Part shown: positions 31,065-42,474 of the stretch, in pieces | How the letters are laid out: every line of letters starts with the position of its first letter | How positions within the stretch are numbered: position 1 is the stretch's first letter | Source of the DNA: Saururus chinensis | Taxonomy: Eukaryota > Streptophyta > Magnoliopsida > Piperales > Saururaceae | Length of the DNA: 64,000 nt | NCBI GenBank assembly: GCA_035235625.1 | Contig: CP141140.1 | Span: 6,902,685 to 6,966,684, forward strand | Direction of reading: 5' to 3' | Notes under the pieces: generated by a model | The model's input: only the letters and a program-made list of their open reading frames with translations | The model's database searches: none | What the model was told of the DNA's origin: nothing | Translations under genes and position numbers: made by a program

Positions 31065-32921
31065 TTACCAATAATCTTTACATGAGCAGTTTCCATCTTT
31101 AAACAAATGAAACCGGTTCCTATCTCTAACCGTAATCTCTCTAGCATAAGCTTTTGAAATGAACTTGGTAGCAGTGTGACAATCCCTGCATACTCTCAAG
31201 TTCTTCACAATCCGGATGGGAGTTCCCGGCTTAGTATTTAATAGTACGAAAGCAATTGCCAACTTTTCGCTATGTCTATTCAAAGCATCTTCTTTATCTT
31301 CCTCGTCAATATCCAGCAACACTTCTGAAGTGGTGGGAGCATACCCTGCCCTCTTCAGCTCCCTCCCCATCTCATCTAACATCTTGTAAATCTCTTTGTA
31401 TTGCGAATTAGATTTATCTCCAGCCACGAACTCATAAATCTCGCTATTAAGCTCAACTAAACTGCAGCCTGGAATTTTTCGAATGCCTTTCCCTCCCATA
31501 ACCTTCCTAATCATGGTCTTCTTTTCCCACCTGCTCATAGATGCATAAATATTTGACAATAACACATAGTTCGAACCATGCATGGGTTCATCTCCAATTA
31601 GTTTCTTGGTGATAATCTCGCCTAGTGCTAACTTCCCATGGGCTCGACAGCCACTTATTAATGTTCGCCATATGATCGGATTTGCCGGTACAGGCATCTC
31701 TCCTACAAATTCCAGTGCACGCTCAACCAGCCCTGCTCGGCTAAGCAAATCAACCATGCACCCGTAGTGCTCTATCCTGGGCACAATGGAGAACTCTTCT
31801 CTCATGGAATGAAAATACTGACAACCCTCCTCTACTAACCCTGCATGACTACACGCCGACAGCACTCCGATAAAAGCAACTTCATCCGGGGCTACGCCTG
31901 TTCTCTTCATCTCCTCAAATAGTGTGACTGCCTCAGACCCTCGACCGTGCATTGCAAGACCATCAATCATGGATGTCCATGTTACAACGCTTTTATCTGG
32001 CATTCTGCGGAACACCTTCATCGCATCGTCAATTCCACCGCACTTTGCAAACATGTCAATCAAGGCGTTGCACAAAGGAATTGTTTTGGAAATGCCATGG
32101 TCTTTTTCTACGTATTTCCCTATCCATCTCCCGGTTTCAAGTGCACCCAAGTCGGCACATGCAGATAAAACTGTGACCATCGTGATCTCATCAGGCTGAA
32201 CGCCCTCATTTTGCATTCTCCTAAATAAACCAATCGCCTCATGAGACTCGGAGTTCCGGACATACCCGCCAATCATGGTGCTCCAGGAGACCGGACACGA
32301 CTTGGGCATTCCGTCGAAAACAGACCGTGCATATTTGAGACCTTCTGCATTAGAAGAATACGCGTGGACGAGTGTGTTCTGGACAAAAGGATCGCAGTCG
32401 AAGGCGAACTTCAGAACGAACACATGAACCAGTTTGACGAGGCCCAGGTCGAGGAGGGAGGCAGAGGCTTTAAGGAGGAACGGGAAGGTGAACTTGTTCG
32501 GCGAAATGCCGCAGAGGTGCATGACCGCGAAGGCCGACAAAGCCCCGTGAGCCTTATGGGCAACAGTGGCGTAGGCGCGGATGACGGAGTTGAAGAAGAA
32601 GGCATCTAGAGACGCAACGACGGAAGGAGGCTGGGAAAAGGCCAAGTCGGCAGCGACCCCAACGGAGTCGAGGGAGGAGGCGGCTTGGGTGAACTTGGTG
32701 AGGACGAAGGGGTTGGAGTGGAGGCCCAACTTTAGGAGATGGGCCTGGACTTGGAGGAGTTTGGGGACAGAATCGCAGGCGTTGTTGAGGAGAAAGAGGC
32801 AGCTCTGTTCGCCCACCCGTTTTGGGTTGGTGGTGGAATTTGGGAGGGAAAAGGAGTGCTTGAAAAAGAAACGACGGCTTGGGAGGTGGTCACCTGAGCG
32901 CCGGGACAAGAGCGACTGCAT
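31065..32921 (-). CDS. PLS-type pentatricopeptide repeat protein with E and DYW domains
   Basis: Intronless 618-residue protein. DYW-class PPRs bind organelle transcripts with their repeats and deaminate specific cytidines to uridine through the DYW domain. The N-terminus (about residues 1-40) is rich in R and S and poor in acids, as for plastid or mitochondrial import. PPR motifs follow from about residue 95: FNSVIRAYA, VSWSTMIGGYVRNSESHEAI, CNALIDMFAKCGGIDDAMKV, VTWTSMIDGLAMHGRGSEAV, then E motifs (IIWRTLISGCRAHG, YVLLSNIYASMSRWE). The deaminase zinc site is complete: HSE at 550-552 and CRDC at 578-581. The protein ends HLFKDGNCSCKDYW. The start gives a full transit region and no upstream in-frame ATG is needed. 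It is convergent with VPS3. RNA target and exact ortholog are unknown. Confidence 0.95.
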   Translation of the reverse strand: MQSLLSRRSGDHLPSRRFFFKHSFSLPNSTTNPKRVGEQSCLFLLNNACDSVPKLLQVQAHLLKLGLHSNPFVLTKFTQAASSLDSVGVAADLAFSQPPSVVASLDAFFFNSVIRAYATVAHKAHGALSAFAVMHLCGISPNKFTFPFLLKASASLLDLGLVKLVHVFVLKFAFDCDPFVQNTLVHAYSSNAEGLKYARSVFDGMPKSCPVSWSTMIGGYVRNSESHEAIGLFRRMQNEGVQPDEITMVTVLSACADLGALETGRWIGKYVEKDHGISKTIPLCNALIDMFAKCGGIDDAMKVFRRMPDKSVVTWTSMIDGLAMHGRGSEAVTLFEEMKRTGVAPDEVAFIGVLSACSHAGLVEEGCQYFHSMREEFSIVPRIEHYGCMVDLLSRAGLVERALEFVGEMPVPANPIIWRTLISGCRAHGKLALGEIITKKLIGDEPMHGSNYVLLSNIYASMSRWEKKTMIRKVMGGKGIRKIPGCSLVELNSEIYEFVAGDKSNSQYKEIYKMLDEMGRELKRAGYAPTTSEVLLDIDEEDKEDALNRHSEKLAIAFVLLNTKPGTPIRIVKNLRVCRDCHTATKFISKAYAREITVRDRNRFHLFKDGNCSCKDYW

Positions 32922-35035
32922 TTGCTTCAGCTTTTTGTGGCAGCATAATAAGCCTAAAATAGCTCGGGAGGATAATATGGAGAAAGTTTAGGTCATGTTG
33001 GCCGTGTACTTCATCACCCACCAACACGGTGTGTTAAAAGTCGACGCGGTGACGATTATAACATAGAGATCGGTTATACTCTCTCCTTCACTAAAACGTG
33101 AGTAATATTATAAAGTTTGTGTAATGAGAAAGATAATTTTTAGCTTTAAACCTCTCTTCTAAAAATTATTGTCTGTTTAGCTGTTTATATAAACCAAGAT
33201 AATAAAATTAGCACAATTACTTTTTATATATAATGTGGTTTTCATAATTGTATTTATTTTAACTCTAAATAAACTTAATTTTTTTGAATGCTCTAAAAAA
33301 TTTAGCCTTACAATCCTCGTAAAAGCGGTCCTTTCATACTCATATAAGTTATTCTTATTAAGAGTATCATGTCATACCTCACTTAAATTAATTAAAATTA
33401 TAAGAATTATTAAAAACATAGTTTGTCCTGATTCACTATGGAGATATTATTATTTTATCATAAGAATGAGGACGAGATGTTATCTCAATAGTAATTCCTC
33501 TTAAATCCCTAATAGTTCGAAAAAACTCACTTAAAGTCATACATTCTGCATGTATATAATTCGGGATAACTTGGAGTTCTTGGACTTGATTAATAATTGT
33601 TTTAGAGTCCATCATCTTGAAGTTCAAGAATTTGCCTACCACGAATTTCTTTGTTCCATCATCCTTTGTTTTGTACTTCTTATCCAAGAACTCTCATCGT
33701 TCTTTAACACTCTTCATCGGACTATACATGTTATATAACATGTTATTCAACCCATTGAGGATTTAATTGCAGCACAAAAAATTGACATATTTCTATGCAT
33801 CGACTGCCGCAATAACCGTTTTGTTATCCATTTTCTCCTTAGTGAGAATGAGTACTTCCTTTTGAAGGATTCGAACCAAATTCAGTGTGGTAAGATAGAA
33901 GAACATCTTTTGTTGTCATCTTTTAAAATCCGTACCAATGAATTTTTCTTGTTTTACCCCTTTCACTTGAACACGAGCATTCACAGGAGTGGAAATTATG
34001 ACTAAAGACAAGTTGCTACCCTATGCAACCATTTCTGTTCCATTGAACAGAAGATAGTCTCAGTTTCAAAATTTTTAGAACACACTTTTGAAATAGCAGA
34101 CACAACAGTAAAGTACGAAAAAAAATAGGAATTCTATCTTAAGATTGTTATCTTTTGTACCTTCGTAAGTGTTGTGACGAAAGAAAACTCAATGGAAAAA
34201 AGGTGATTGAATTAAGCAAGAACGTTTTGTCCTTAAGACAAAATTTACCCTCCCTATTGATGCTAAGGATTCACTTGGGCATTCGCTTCCCATGATAAGA
34301 TGATCAACCACACAATGTGGAAGCACCTTCACACAACGCATGTAGCGAGCCAAAGTTATGGAATTGCTCTTACAAAAGACAGATGAAAATCCAATAAAGG
34401 ATGATACAAAAAATAATTTTTAGTGTTTTATAAGAAATCCTGTTGAAGATAACATGTCTCATTCAAACGGATGCGTCCATCTGTTAACAAACACACTTTT
34501 CGTGAAAAGAAAATCAAACCTATTTTGGGTTAATAGAAAACTAAATAAATTTGTTCTAAAAATAATTATTTTGTTGATCCAACCCAATCCAGCCTAGCCG
34601 GCCGTGCATGCAAACTGAAGTAAGCCGAGCCGAGCCGAGTCGGCCAGACAGCAACAACGAGCACATGTGTGGGTTAGCCCACCTAGGTGCATGGGTTTAA
34701 CGTGTATCTATCCAACAAAAGTGAGATGTCTTAAGGGCCTAACTTGAAAAGTCAAACTTATGATTTGTATACCAACACTATCAACTTTTTTTAGGCAATA
34801 TAGGGTTATTCACACCTTTAACTAATTTAAATGTATGATTTTAATTTACTTTAAAGTAGGCTTAGGCTTTCAATATCCAAATAGAGTTAACCCATATATC
34901 CACTTTTAACAAAATGTACAATTAAGAAGGAGAAGATAAGATGTCATAGAAAGTGACGAGAGACATGGACGTGTATCCAACATGAATGAAATGACTTTCG
35001 TCAAAATAGAAGAGAAGGAAGAGGCCGGTTGTAAC
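32922..35035. other. PPR upstream region and AT-rich intergenic DNA
   Basis: The first few hundred bases above 32921 should contain the PPR promoter. The rest is AT-rich with no coding domain recognised. A degenerate aggattcgaacc at 33866 looks like a tRNA T-arm but lacks the rest of a tRNA. Confidence 0.4.
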
Positions 35036-35848
35036 AACCCGACCCGAGCTGGGCCTACAAAATCACTAATAGAAAATTTTCTCTTTCCTTAAGCCAGGAA
35101 TCATCGTCTGTGTGCGAAAGGTACAACGTTCGTCTACGCACTACAGAGCTTTAAGGCTTCCCCGTACGTAGACTTAGGTTGTAACAAACATATACACACA
35201 ACGAAGCTTCATAGTTCGTCGTGTGTAAAACAAAATAAAATATATTATTATAATAATTTGGATCGGGCCAACGTTGCCTTGTCGTTGGTTGCCTACATAC
35301 ATATTGTATATTATTCCAATACGATCGGATCCGAACGTAGTTCTGCCTAATGGCTACTACATACATCAAGTATCACAAAATCATATGCGTATAACATATG
35401 TATCTCCGAATATTTAATCAGAGTTATACGGAAACTCGATAAAACATCGGCAACACACATCTCGCTCTATCATAGAGACGAGCACCACACGACCACCACA
35501 TGCCTCGCTCTATCCCAGAGCGGATACATCACATCATTCACACGTCCTGCTCCATCATTGAGCAGAGACTGAACACACACCACACGTCTCGCTCTACCCT
35601 AGAGCAAGACAATACACATCATGGCATATAAGCACACAACATGGCATATGGATCATAGCATAACACACATCACAACTAGCACATGTTGTTCTATAATCAA
35701 AATAGGAGGTAAGAAACGCTTACTCCCCTTATGTCTCGTAAGGTAGCGGTATTCGAAGTTACTCGTTCCTCCTGGGCGTCCTCCCCTTCAGATTTGAAGA
35801 CAGTAGATAGAGTTTCCTCTAGCCTCCATACGTTCCTCGTCTTGCACT
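35036..35848 (-). mobile_element. LTR piece with hairpin minisatellite (minus orientation, outer element)
   Basis: Starts TGTAACAACCCGACCCGAG and shares with 58986-59350 the string ttattccaatacgatcgga, plus cgggc.aacgttgc.ttgtc.ttggttgcctacata. I read it as the end of a minus-oriented LTR (the minus strand ends GGGTTGTTACA). Its other part would be 41444-42474, the two being separated by a later insertion. Confidence 0.45.
35459..35612. repeat. Minisatellite of four small hairpins
   Basis: Units of about 40-55 bases, each with a short foldback: CTCGCTCTATCATAGAGACGAG-like, CTCGCTCTATCCCAGAGCG, CTGCTCCATCATTGAGCAG and CTCGCTCTACCCTAGAGCAAG. They are joined by ACACA-rich spacers. The stems differ in sequence but keep their pairing. 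Confidence 0.65.
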
Positions 35849-36098
35849 TGTAATGTCCCTGAATTTTCTACGATTTTCTATGATTTTTTTGCTATTTTTC
35901 TGGTCATTTTCGGTGGGAAAATGTGACGCTTTGGCATATTCATATTTATGTATTTTTCTTATATTTTATACCCGTAGAGTCCGGTGTGGGGCTTAGTCGC
36001 AGGCCATGGTCCTCGCTACGCGCTTGCGGCGCAAATTTTGGAGGTACAACATGTGAATGGTAAGTGAAAGCGTGTTGGGGACATGGATGTAAAAATTA

Positions 36099-36100
36099 AA

Positions 36101-36148
<48 letters not shown>
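36099..36148. repeat. (AT)n microsatellite
   Basis: About 25 AT units, within the putative giant LTR. Confidence 0.9.
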
Positions 36149-36150
<2 letters not shown>

Positions 36151-37757
36151 TCCATCGGATTCCATAAACTTTCATTTCAATAACATTTTCACGTCCAGTG
36201 CCGTTGGGAGAGAAACCCGAGCCCATTTCCGGTCGCTCTATTCTCCCTCCTCCATCGTCAGATTTTGCCGATTCTTGTCAGGATCCTCTTTGCCTCACTG
36301 CCACAAGTCTGTTGATACCGACTATGACTGCCGCCATGGCCTCTTCGCTCCTCCACGAGGTACCGAACTTTTTTTCGGGTTTTTCTTCTTTCAAATCCCG
36401 TTTTTGAACCATGGGGGTGTGATTTTGATGTCATTTGTGGCCGCCCTCAACTAGACTTATGTTTGTTTGGCCGCTAGGAACCCATAGGCGCTGGTTAGAG
36501 CCGCCGCCGTACTTTCTTCACTTCGCTGTGAGCTACCGGTCTTTTAGTCGGGTTTTTGTTACTATTTCCATCTCACTGTCTGTGGGATTTTTTGGATGCC
36601 GGTGTGTTTCCGGTCATCGTCCGGCCACCGGTAGGACTCCGTCTAGCCTACCTCGACCCGGTGTCAGTAGGGGTTTGCCGTTTCTGACCCCGCCTCGCCC
36701 CTATTGCCTTGCTTCGCCCGATTAGATGCTTTTGGTACGTCTCGGGTCGTTGGCATCGGCGAGCCGTGGGCTATTTGGCCGTCTTGGGCTCTGTCCCGGC
36801 TCAGCAACAATGAGGGCTAGCCCCAATTTGCCCGATTATACACTCCGCCTGGGATGGGTAGCTTGCCATTGCCCTATACTGTACGATATGCACAGTCGCT
36901 CGCACTACGTGTGTTAGCTGTGGGTGGCGATAGGCGATGTCGCCGCTTTGATCGGCCACCATGTCTTGGCCTTAGCTCGACCACCCATATGTGGGCCTTG
37001 GGTCGCCACCGTTCGACCCATCTCCCCCTATAGTGACACTATTTGGCAGCATGTGCATGTGACCACGCGTGCATTTTTGGGTTTAGGGGCCGTATTTGTA
37101 CCGCCTGACCGTCGGTTGGCTCTGCCACCGAATGGAGTTGACATTAGAGCCCTCCACCACCTCTCCTTTGTCCTCGAGCATCGCCCCATGCCCTTTACCC
37201 TTATGTGGGCCCTTGTGATGCGAAATCGCCGCTGTTGGGTGCTGTCCACGACCGATTTCAACATCTTGCGGCTAGCCGAGTACTTCTCAGCCGCCGGCAG
37301 ACCTTCGATGAGTACACCCTCGATTTATGGTCGCACCGCCACTTATGTTGGCACGACCTTTCTCTCGGCTACCCTTAGTGTGCCGCCGTGGATTGTGGAT
37401 TTTGCCGCATTGACTTCTGACACCCTATTTAGCTGTGAGTAGTTCCAGCGCTTCCTAAACCCTCGGGACGACAACTCTTTCAGGTAGGCAATGCATTTGG
37501 CTGCTAACTCCACCACCGACGCTGCCACCATCGTGTGCTTGCCATCAAACGTCATGATTACGAGGTAGGGGAGCTTTGAACTCGTAATTTCATGATAGCA
37601 TGCTTTGAATGAGTAGCAGCATGCTAGGATTGTATGATGTAATGCTTTGGATGTTAAATTATGATCCGTTTGCATGATGTAAGATGATACATTATGCCAT
37701 GTTGATATGCATATAACATGCATGTGAGTTGTAAGTATGTATGACAAATGTGGAATT

Positions 37758-38090
37758 TGTATGTGCTAGTGGTGGCTAGCATGCTTGTTGGTAAGCGGGT
37801 TTGATTATGTGCTAGTGATGGCTAGCGTGTACGTTTGTAAGCTACGTATGTATATGATGTATGTGCTAGTAATGGCTAGAGTGTTTGTTGGTAAGCTTCA
37901 TAGGTGTATGTATGTGCTAGTGACAACTAGTGAGTATGGATATTTATGTTTGTGCTAGTGACGGCTAGCGAGTATGGACATGTATATTTGTGCTAGTGAT
38001 GGCTAGCGAGATTGTTGGTAAACTATGTGTGGAGATATGTATGTATGCGCTAGTGATGGCTAGCGAGCATGTTTATAAGTTACGTATGTA
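37758..38090 (+). repeat. Minisatellite, about seven units of 38-57 bases
   Basis: Each unit opens with GTGCTAGTGATGGCTAGCG or a close variant and continues with TATGTTTGTTGGTAAGCT-like sequence of varying length. Two shorter units lack the TTGGTAAG part. The array lies within the putative giant LTR. Confidence 0.8.
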
Positions 38091-38867
38091 TGATAGTACG
38101 TGTATGTTATACGTATGTGTGATAGACATATGTATGTATGATGGCTAATGGCCTATGCTATGGATCTGTGTAAGTGTATGTGGGCACAAGTATGGGCAAT
38201 GGACAGTAAGAGGTGACAAAGCTTTCGTCTGGATTTGGATATGGATGTGGATGCGTAAGCACATGATGGAAGATAGACGATGTAAGTTTTATGGGCAAGG
38301 ATTGAAGTGGTTGGTTTGGTTTGGATCAGAGCATATGTTTAGGGGAATGGTTAGACAGTAAGAGTGTACATAATTATACAAGCATAACGTACAGATTATG
38401 AAGTGAAAAGTAAGCTCAATATGTGAGGTATAAGTAAAAGGGTGACAACTAGGTTTGGCTCTGAGGAGCTTAATTTGATTAGGTAGTGTAAGATGATTTG
38501 GCCATAAGGGGATGGCGGAGTATGTAAGACTGTAAGATTTTGGTGTACGGTGAGTTTTGTTGTGATATGGATGGGTTAAGCGAAGCTTGCTGCCCTGATG
38601 AATTAGGGTTTCGGATTGGGCTCAGCTTCGATTTGATTAGTAGAGCACGGTACGTTTGAGTGCTTGTGTGGCATAATTGTACCGTATAATTTACTTAATT
38701 CAACTTGAATTATAAGCAAGCTAATAGTAGCGTTGTGAGTTTGAGACCTGAGGGTTTGGCGGATTAAGTTCCGTGTTTGAGCTAGCCGATAATGAGTAAG
38801 CTGAGCATTTTTCATATCTTGCCATGGTGTTTATCTTGCGGGATGTTGTTTGTGTTGTATAGAGCAC

Positions 38868-39030
38868 CAGACGTTTGATGCTCTGTTGAGGGCGATATAT
38901 GTTTTTGATTTGGTCTGTGTGCTATATTAAACCCAGACATCTGATGCTCTGTTGAGAGTGATGTATGCTTTCGATTTGGTCTATATGCTTTATTAAGCCC
39001 AGACGTTTAATGCTCTATTGAGAGCTCTGT
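38868..39030 (+). repeat. Minisatellite, about 72-base unit, 2.3 copies
   Basis: ccagac(g/a)t.tgatgctctgttgag then ttgatttggtct.t.tgct.tatta occurs at 38868 and 38934, with a partial third copy at 39000. Confidence 0.8.
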
Positions 39031-39470
39031 ATGATTTCTGCCCAAGAGTGGCATAATATGATTCTTCCCAAGAGTGACATTGGCACTATAAGACCCATTA
39101 TGGTGGGCAACTGTATGACCCCTTATGTGTGGGTGTTTATGTTTGCGTGCTCAGGTAAGTAGTATCATGGACCTACTCTTATCTGTTTGATCCTGTGCCC
39201 CATGAGCACTGGTGCCATGGTGTCTAGTCACTCCCCGGAGGTTAAGGTGATGCCCCTGTGACATTCTTTTCTATCTCAACACTAGAGCTTATTAGTTGTA
39301 ATGAGCTTTAGTGGTCGATAGTATGTGTATGTTTGTGAGAGTATGAGTATGACCGTAAGCATATGAGTATGAGCACGACTGTAAGAGTATGAGTATGAGC
39401 ACGATTGTAAGTGTATGATTATGAACAAGATTGTAAGTGTATGCTTCTGAGTAAGACAATAAGTAGGGCT

Positions 39471-40530
39471 ACAAGAATGTGGGCTGGCCCACAAGCCCGG
39501 CCTGGCCCGGCCCGTAAATTTATGGGCTTGGGCCGTAAAATATAAACTGCGGGCCAGGCCGGGCTTAAAATTTTAAAAGTCAATAAATTTAGGGCCATGC
39601 CTGGGCCTTGACCAAAAAAACTTAAAAGCCCGGCCCAGCCTGTAAAACTTAAGCCCGTATGGCAGATTTTAAAGTCATATGGTTTTCAACTGATTTGGGC
39701 ACATCCAACTGACACAACTGACACATCCGCCTGACAACTTACCTGCATACTAAAAGCATTATGTCTTCTTCGACCCACCAAAACTCAAACCCAACCTCAG
39801 GGTTAAGTTAAAAACTCTTTTTTTTTTAATTTTTGAACCAAGACTCCGGAGTCCATGTTCGGTTCTGTAGGCCGTTGTGTCGACAATGACATCACCTCTA
39901 CCGGGACCAGTGACAAGTTCTGTATGTGGAGATGAGGCAAGAGGGAGGAGTACATGCTTCGTAGTTATTTTCCTTTTTCATGCATGGCTTCCGACAAAGC
40001 CAAATCAACCGTTGCCAAGGCCCGCCGTTCTGGGGTCAGGGCTTTTATGTCATGTTTGCAGAGGTTGCGGCAGCCAAAGACCAGTGTATTGGAGAGAAGC
40101 CTCGCCACCACCGCCAGGAGGAGGTCCTTCTCCTTCCAGTTGCAGGCATCCGGCAGGAGGATCGTGCCCTTGGACGTGGAGGTCTAGACATGGGGCCAAG
40201 GAGGACCCTTAGGCGGCGCAGGAGAGATCAAGGAGGAGATTGAAGCTGCCGCTCAGAAGCGACCTATCGCCGCCCTTGACGGCGCCGGAGAGTCGAAAAT
40301 CTCCGATGTCTCTGAGGAACAACGCATGCATGCACATGTGAGTCCCGTTTTGCTCCCTCCCTTATTAGGCCCGAAAGCCCGTAGCCCGGCCCGGGCCCAT
40401 GTAAATTTCGAGCCGGGCCAAAATTTTAGTCTTCCCTACGGGCCCGGGCCGGGCCTTAGAATTTGTTATTTTTTATTGGGCCGGACCAGGGCCGACCCTT
40501 GCCCGTAAGGGCCCGGCCCGTTTGCACCCC
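39471..40530. mobile_element. hAT-like element carrying a host-gene-like segment (Pack-type)
   Basis: Left end TAGGGCTACAAG and right end, in reverse, TAGGGGTGCAAA; GGGCCGGGCC-rich subterminal arms on both sides (cggcctggcccggcccg; gggcccggcccg). Flanks acaataag and acagtaag fit an 8-base target duplication with one change. The ends match the MITE at 58506-58951 (TAGGGCTGCAAA / TAGGGTTGAAAA). That copy is 446 bases and this one 1,060; the extra length is a GC-rich gene-like segment at 39877-40340. No transposase. Confidence 0.75.
39981..40337 (+). pseudogene. Captured gene-like segment in the hAT-like element, unknown source
   Basis: From an ATG at 39981, one frame reads MASDKAKSTVAKARRSGVRA, goes through SVLERSLATTARRRSFSFQL to a single TAG at 40185, and stays open afterwards (GEIKEEIEAAAQKRPIAALD, ESKISDVSEEQRMHAH) up to CAT|GTGAGT, a good splice donor. 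About 118 codons with one stop and a donor at the end look like a first exon of a host gene. I do not recognise the family. Confidence 0.5.
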
Positions 40531-41443
40531 TAACAGTAAGTGTAAGATGTACGAGTAAGGTCGTATGAGTAAGTATATAATTGTACGAGTAAGGTCGTAC
40601 AAGTATATGTAAATTATATAAGTAAGCATACGATGGTACGAGTAAGTTTGTAAGACCCTGAATGAGGGTGTTTGTGTTAGTTTAATTTGATGATATAATT
40701 TTGGCATGATGGTGAATTTGGTATGATTTTGGCACGATGGTGCATTTGGTATGTTTTTGGCATGATGGTGCATTTGACATTGATTGTATGCGTATGAGCA
40801 TTGTTATGATATGCCTGTTTGCTTCATGTTTGAATTGCATGAACACATCTATGTATGGATTTACTGAGTTCACTGTTTAGAAATCCCCTACTGGGTATTT
40901 TCCTACTCAGTATGAAAATACTCATTACCCTATTTTTTAGCCCCGTTGTTCGGGAGGCATTTGCAGGTTTGTGACGGAGAGCTCCTGGAGATGGATGCTC
41001 ATTTCAGCGGTGGATTGATTCCCGTTGATTGAGGTATATGCTTGACTTACTATGAGTTGTATTTGTGCCACGATCTGATGTATTGGGTGAGACGAGCATT
41101 AAGATGTTTATTCCTTCTAGACTTCAGTTTGGATTAGACTGTGGACTGTTATGGGACTTGCACTCAGGGATGCTTGGGAGGGATTTGTATTTAAAGTCTA
41201 TGATCATAGCAATTTATTTGTACGGTTGTTTTCGAGTAGCGCCTGAGGATATTTGCTTTGGTTATACGATGGTTAATTAAATGAGTAAAACTTTGGATGA
41301 GAAAAACTGATGTGTTATGTTTTAAACTATAAAATTGTTTTATCAGGTTTCGTATTCGTCATTTTCTCCGATTTATAGCAGTTATATTGCAAAAATTTTC
41401 CGTGAATTTTGAGGAAAATGTATGAAAAACCCCGGGCGTTACA

Positions 41444-42474
41444 GTTGGTATCGGAGCCTAGACATCGTGGCTCTTCAATGGAAGACAGAGCCTCCCCTAC
41501 TCTGGATTACTCCTCTTGTTGTGGTCCAGCAACTTCGGACAGAACCCCGTCTAGCTCCTAGCCCATTTTCTTGCTCCGGTGCTCGAGGATGACGGCCAGG
41601 GTCTTTCCTTGTCTCAGGGCATTTCCTCCTTATGTGATGGCCAAATCGGAAAATGGAGCCCTTAATCACATAGAACACACTCGATTTAGATAAAGAACGC
41701 CTCTTGAATCGACTAAATCGAAGTTAGGATGGTGAGAAACAAAGAAATCGAAGTTGGTCGGTGCTCGAGGACAACAGGCAGAACCTCTCCTTGTTTTGGG
41801 GCGTTTCCTCTTTATACGGACTCCAACTCGAAGAAAGAACCTCTCCATAGTGTAGAGCATGCTTGATTTAGTAGGAAATAGGTCTTGAACAGCCTTAATC
41901 GGCCCCAGAAAGCTCAGAAACGGGGCAGAAGAAGGTCGGGTCAAAAAACAGAATGGAATGGGGTATTTATAGACCCCGGAGCTGACTTGGAAAACCGCAG
42001 CGCCGCGCTGTTTTGACCCGTGGCCCCCGCCGTAACGCACGGCTTGGGTCATACTCACGAATCCGCGGTACCCGCCAAAACGGCCTCGCCCATAGTTCCG
42101 CGGGCACGCGCGAGTCGCGCTGGCTTTTTGTTTTTGTTTTTAAAAATCAAACCTTCAAACGCTCGTAACTTCCTACCCCGGATTCGGATTCACGCGTTCT
42201 TGGTACCGTTGGATTCGTATCGACAAACCCTTCGATACTAACCCACTAAAAGTAGTGTATCATGCTATTTCTAAGTAGGTCCCGCCTACATTATACATTT
42301 CCCGAGGTCGTAACTTCTAGTCCCAACCTCCATTTTGCACGTTCTTCGAATTGTTACGCTCATTTCTTCGATCTCTACTCAAATACGGAAGTTTCAACCA
42401 TTGAAACCTTCTAAATAAAATTATCTAATTAAGTTTAACCCTTTAGGTTAGAAGTAATAAAAAAATGAGTCATT
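41444..42474 (-). mobile_element. LTR piece, minus orientation, with TATA-like box
   Basis: Ends at tgagtcattaca (minus strand TGTAATGACTC, an LTR start). Near 41965 the minus strand has GTCTATAAATACC, a good promoter TATA box for a minus-strand LTR. A duplicated block (ggtgctcgaggac...cagg.c...cttgtttt.gggc.tttcctc) lies at 41578 and 41759. It starts with the primer-binding-like GTTGGTATCGGAGCC. How it joins the neighbouring pieces is uncertain. Confidence 0.4.

Larger units (their letters stand above)
35849..41443 (+). mobile_element. Probable giant LTR (about 5.6 kb with nested insert) of a gypsy-type element
   Basis: Starts TGTAATGTCCCTGAATTTTC and ends ACCCCGGGCGTTACA, directly followed at 41444 by GTTGGTATCGGAGCC, a primer-binding site. 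If both ends belong together the LTR is 5.6 kb, or 4.5 kb without the nested hAT-like element at 39471-40530. Very long LTRs are known in some plant gypsy lineages (Ogre, Del/Tekay). Inside are a GC-rich stretch (36190-37440) and three minisatellites. No second LTR copy is in the window, so the boundary pairing is an inference. Confidence 0.45.

Noticed and set aside
32241-32991. Plus-strand open frames opposite the PPR gene
   Set aside because: Antisense shadows; the minus frame is full-length with all DYW motifs.
33860-33880. tRNA T-arm-like aggattcgaacc
   Set aside because: No acceptor stem, D-arm or anticodon arm could be placed around it.
34600-34650. Run of gccgagccgagccgag as a possible regulatory site
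   Set aside because: Short GC-rich simple repeat with no partner or nearby gene.
36083-37442. Several open frames of 60-170 codons in the GC-rich part of the putative giant LTR
   Set aside because: Frames overlap, no homolog recognised, no splice logic. More likely LTR composition, though a captured gene cannot be excluded.
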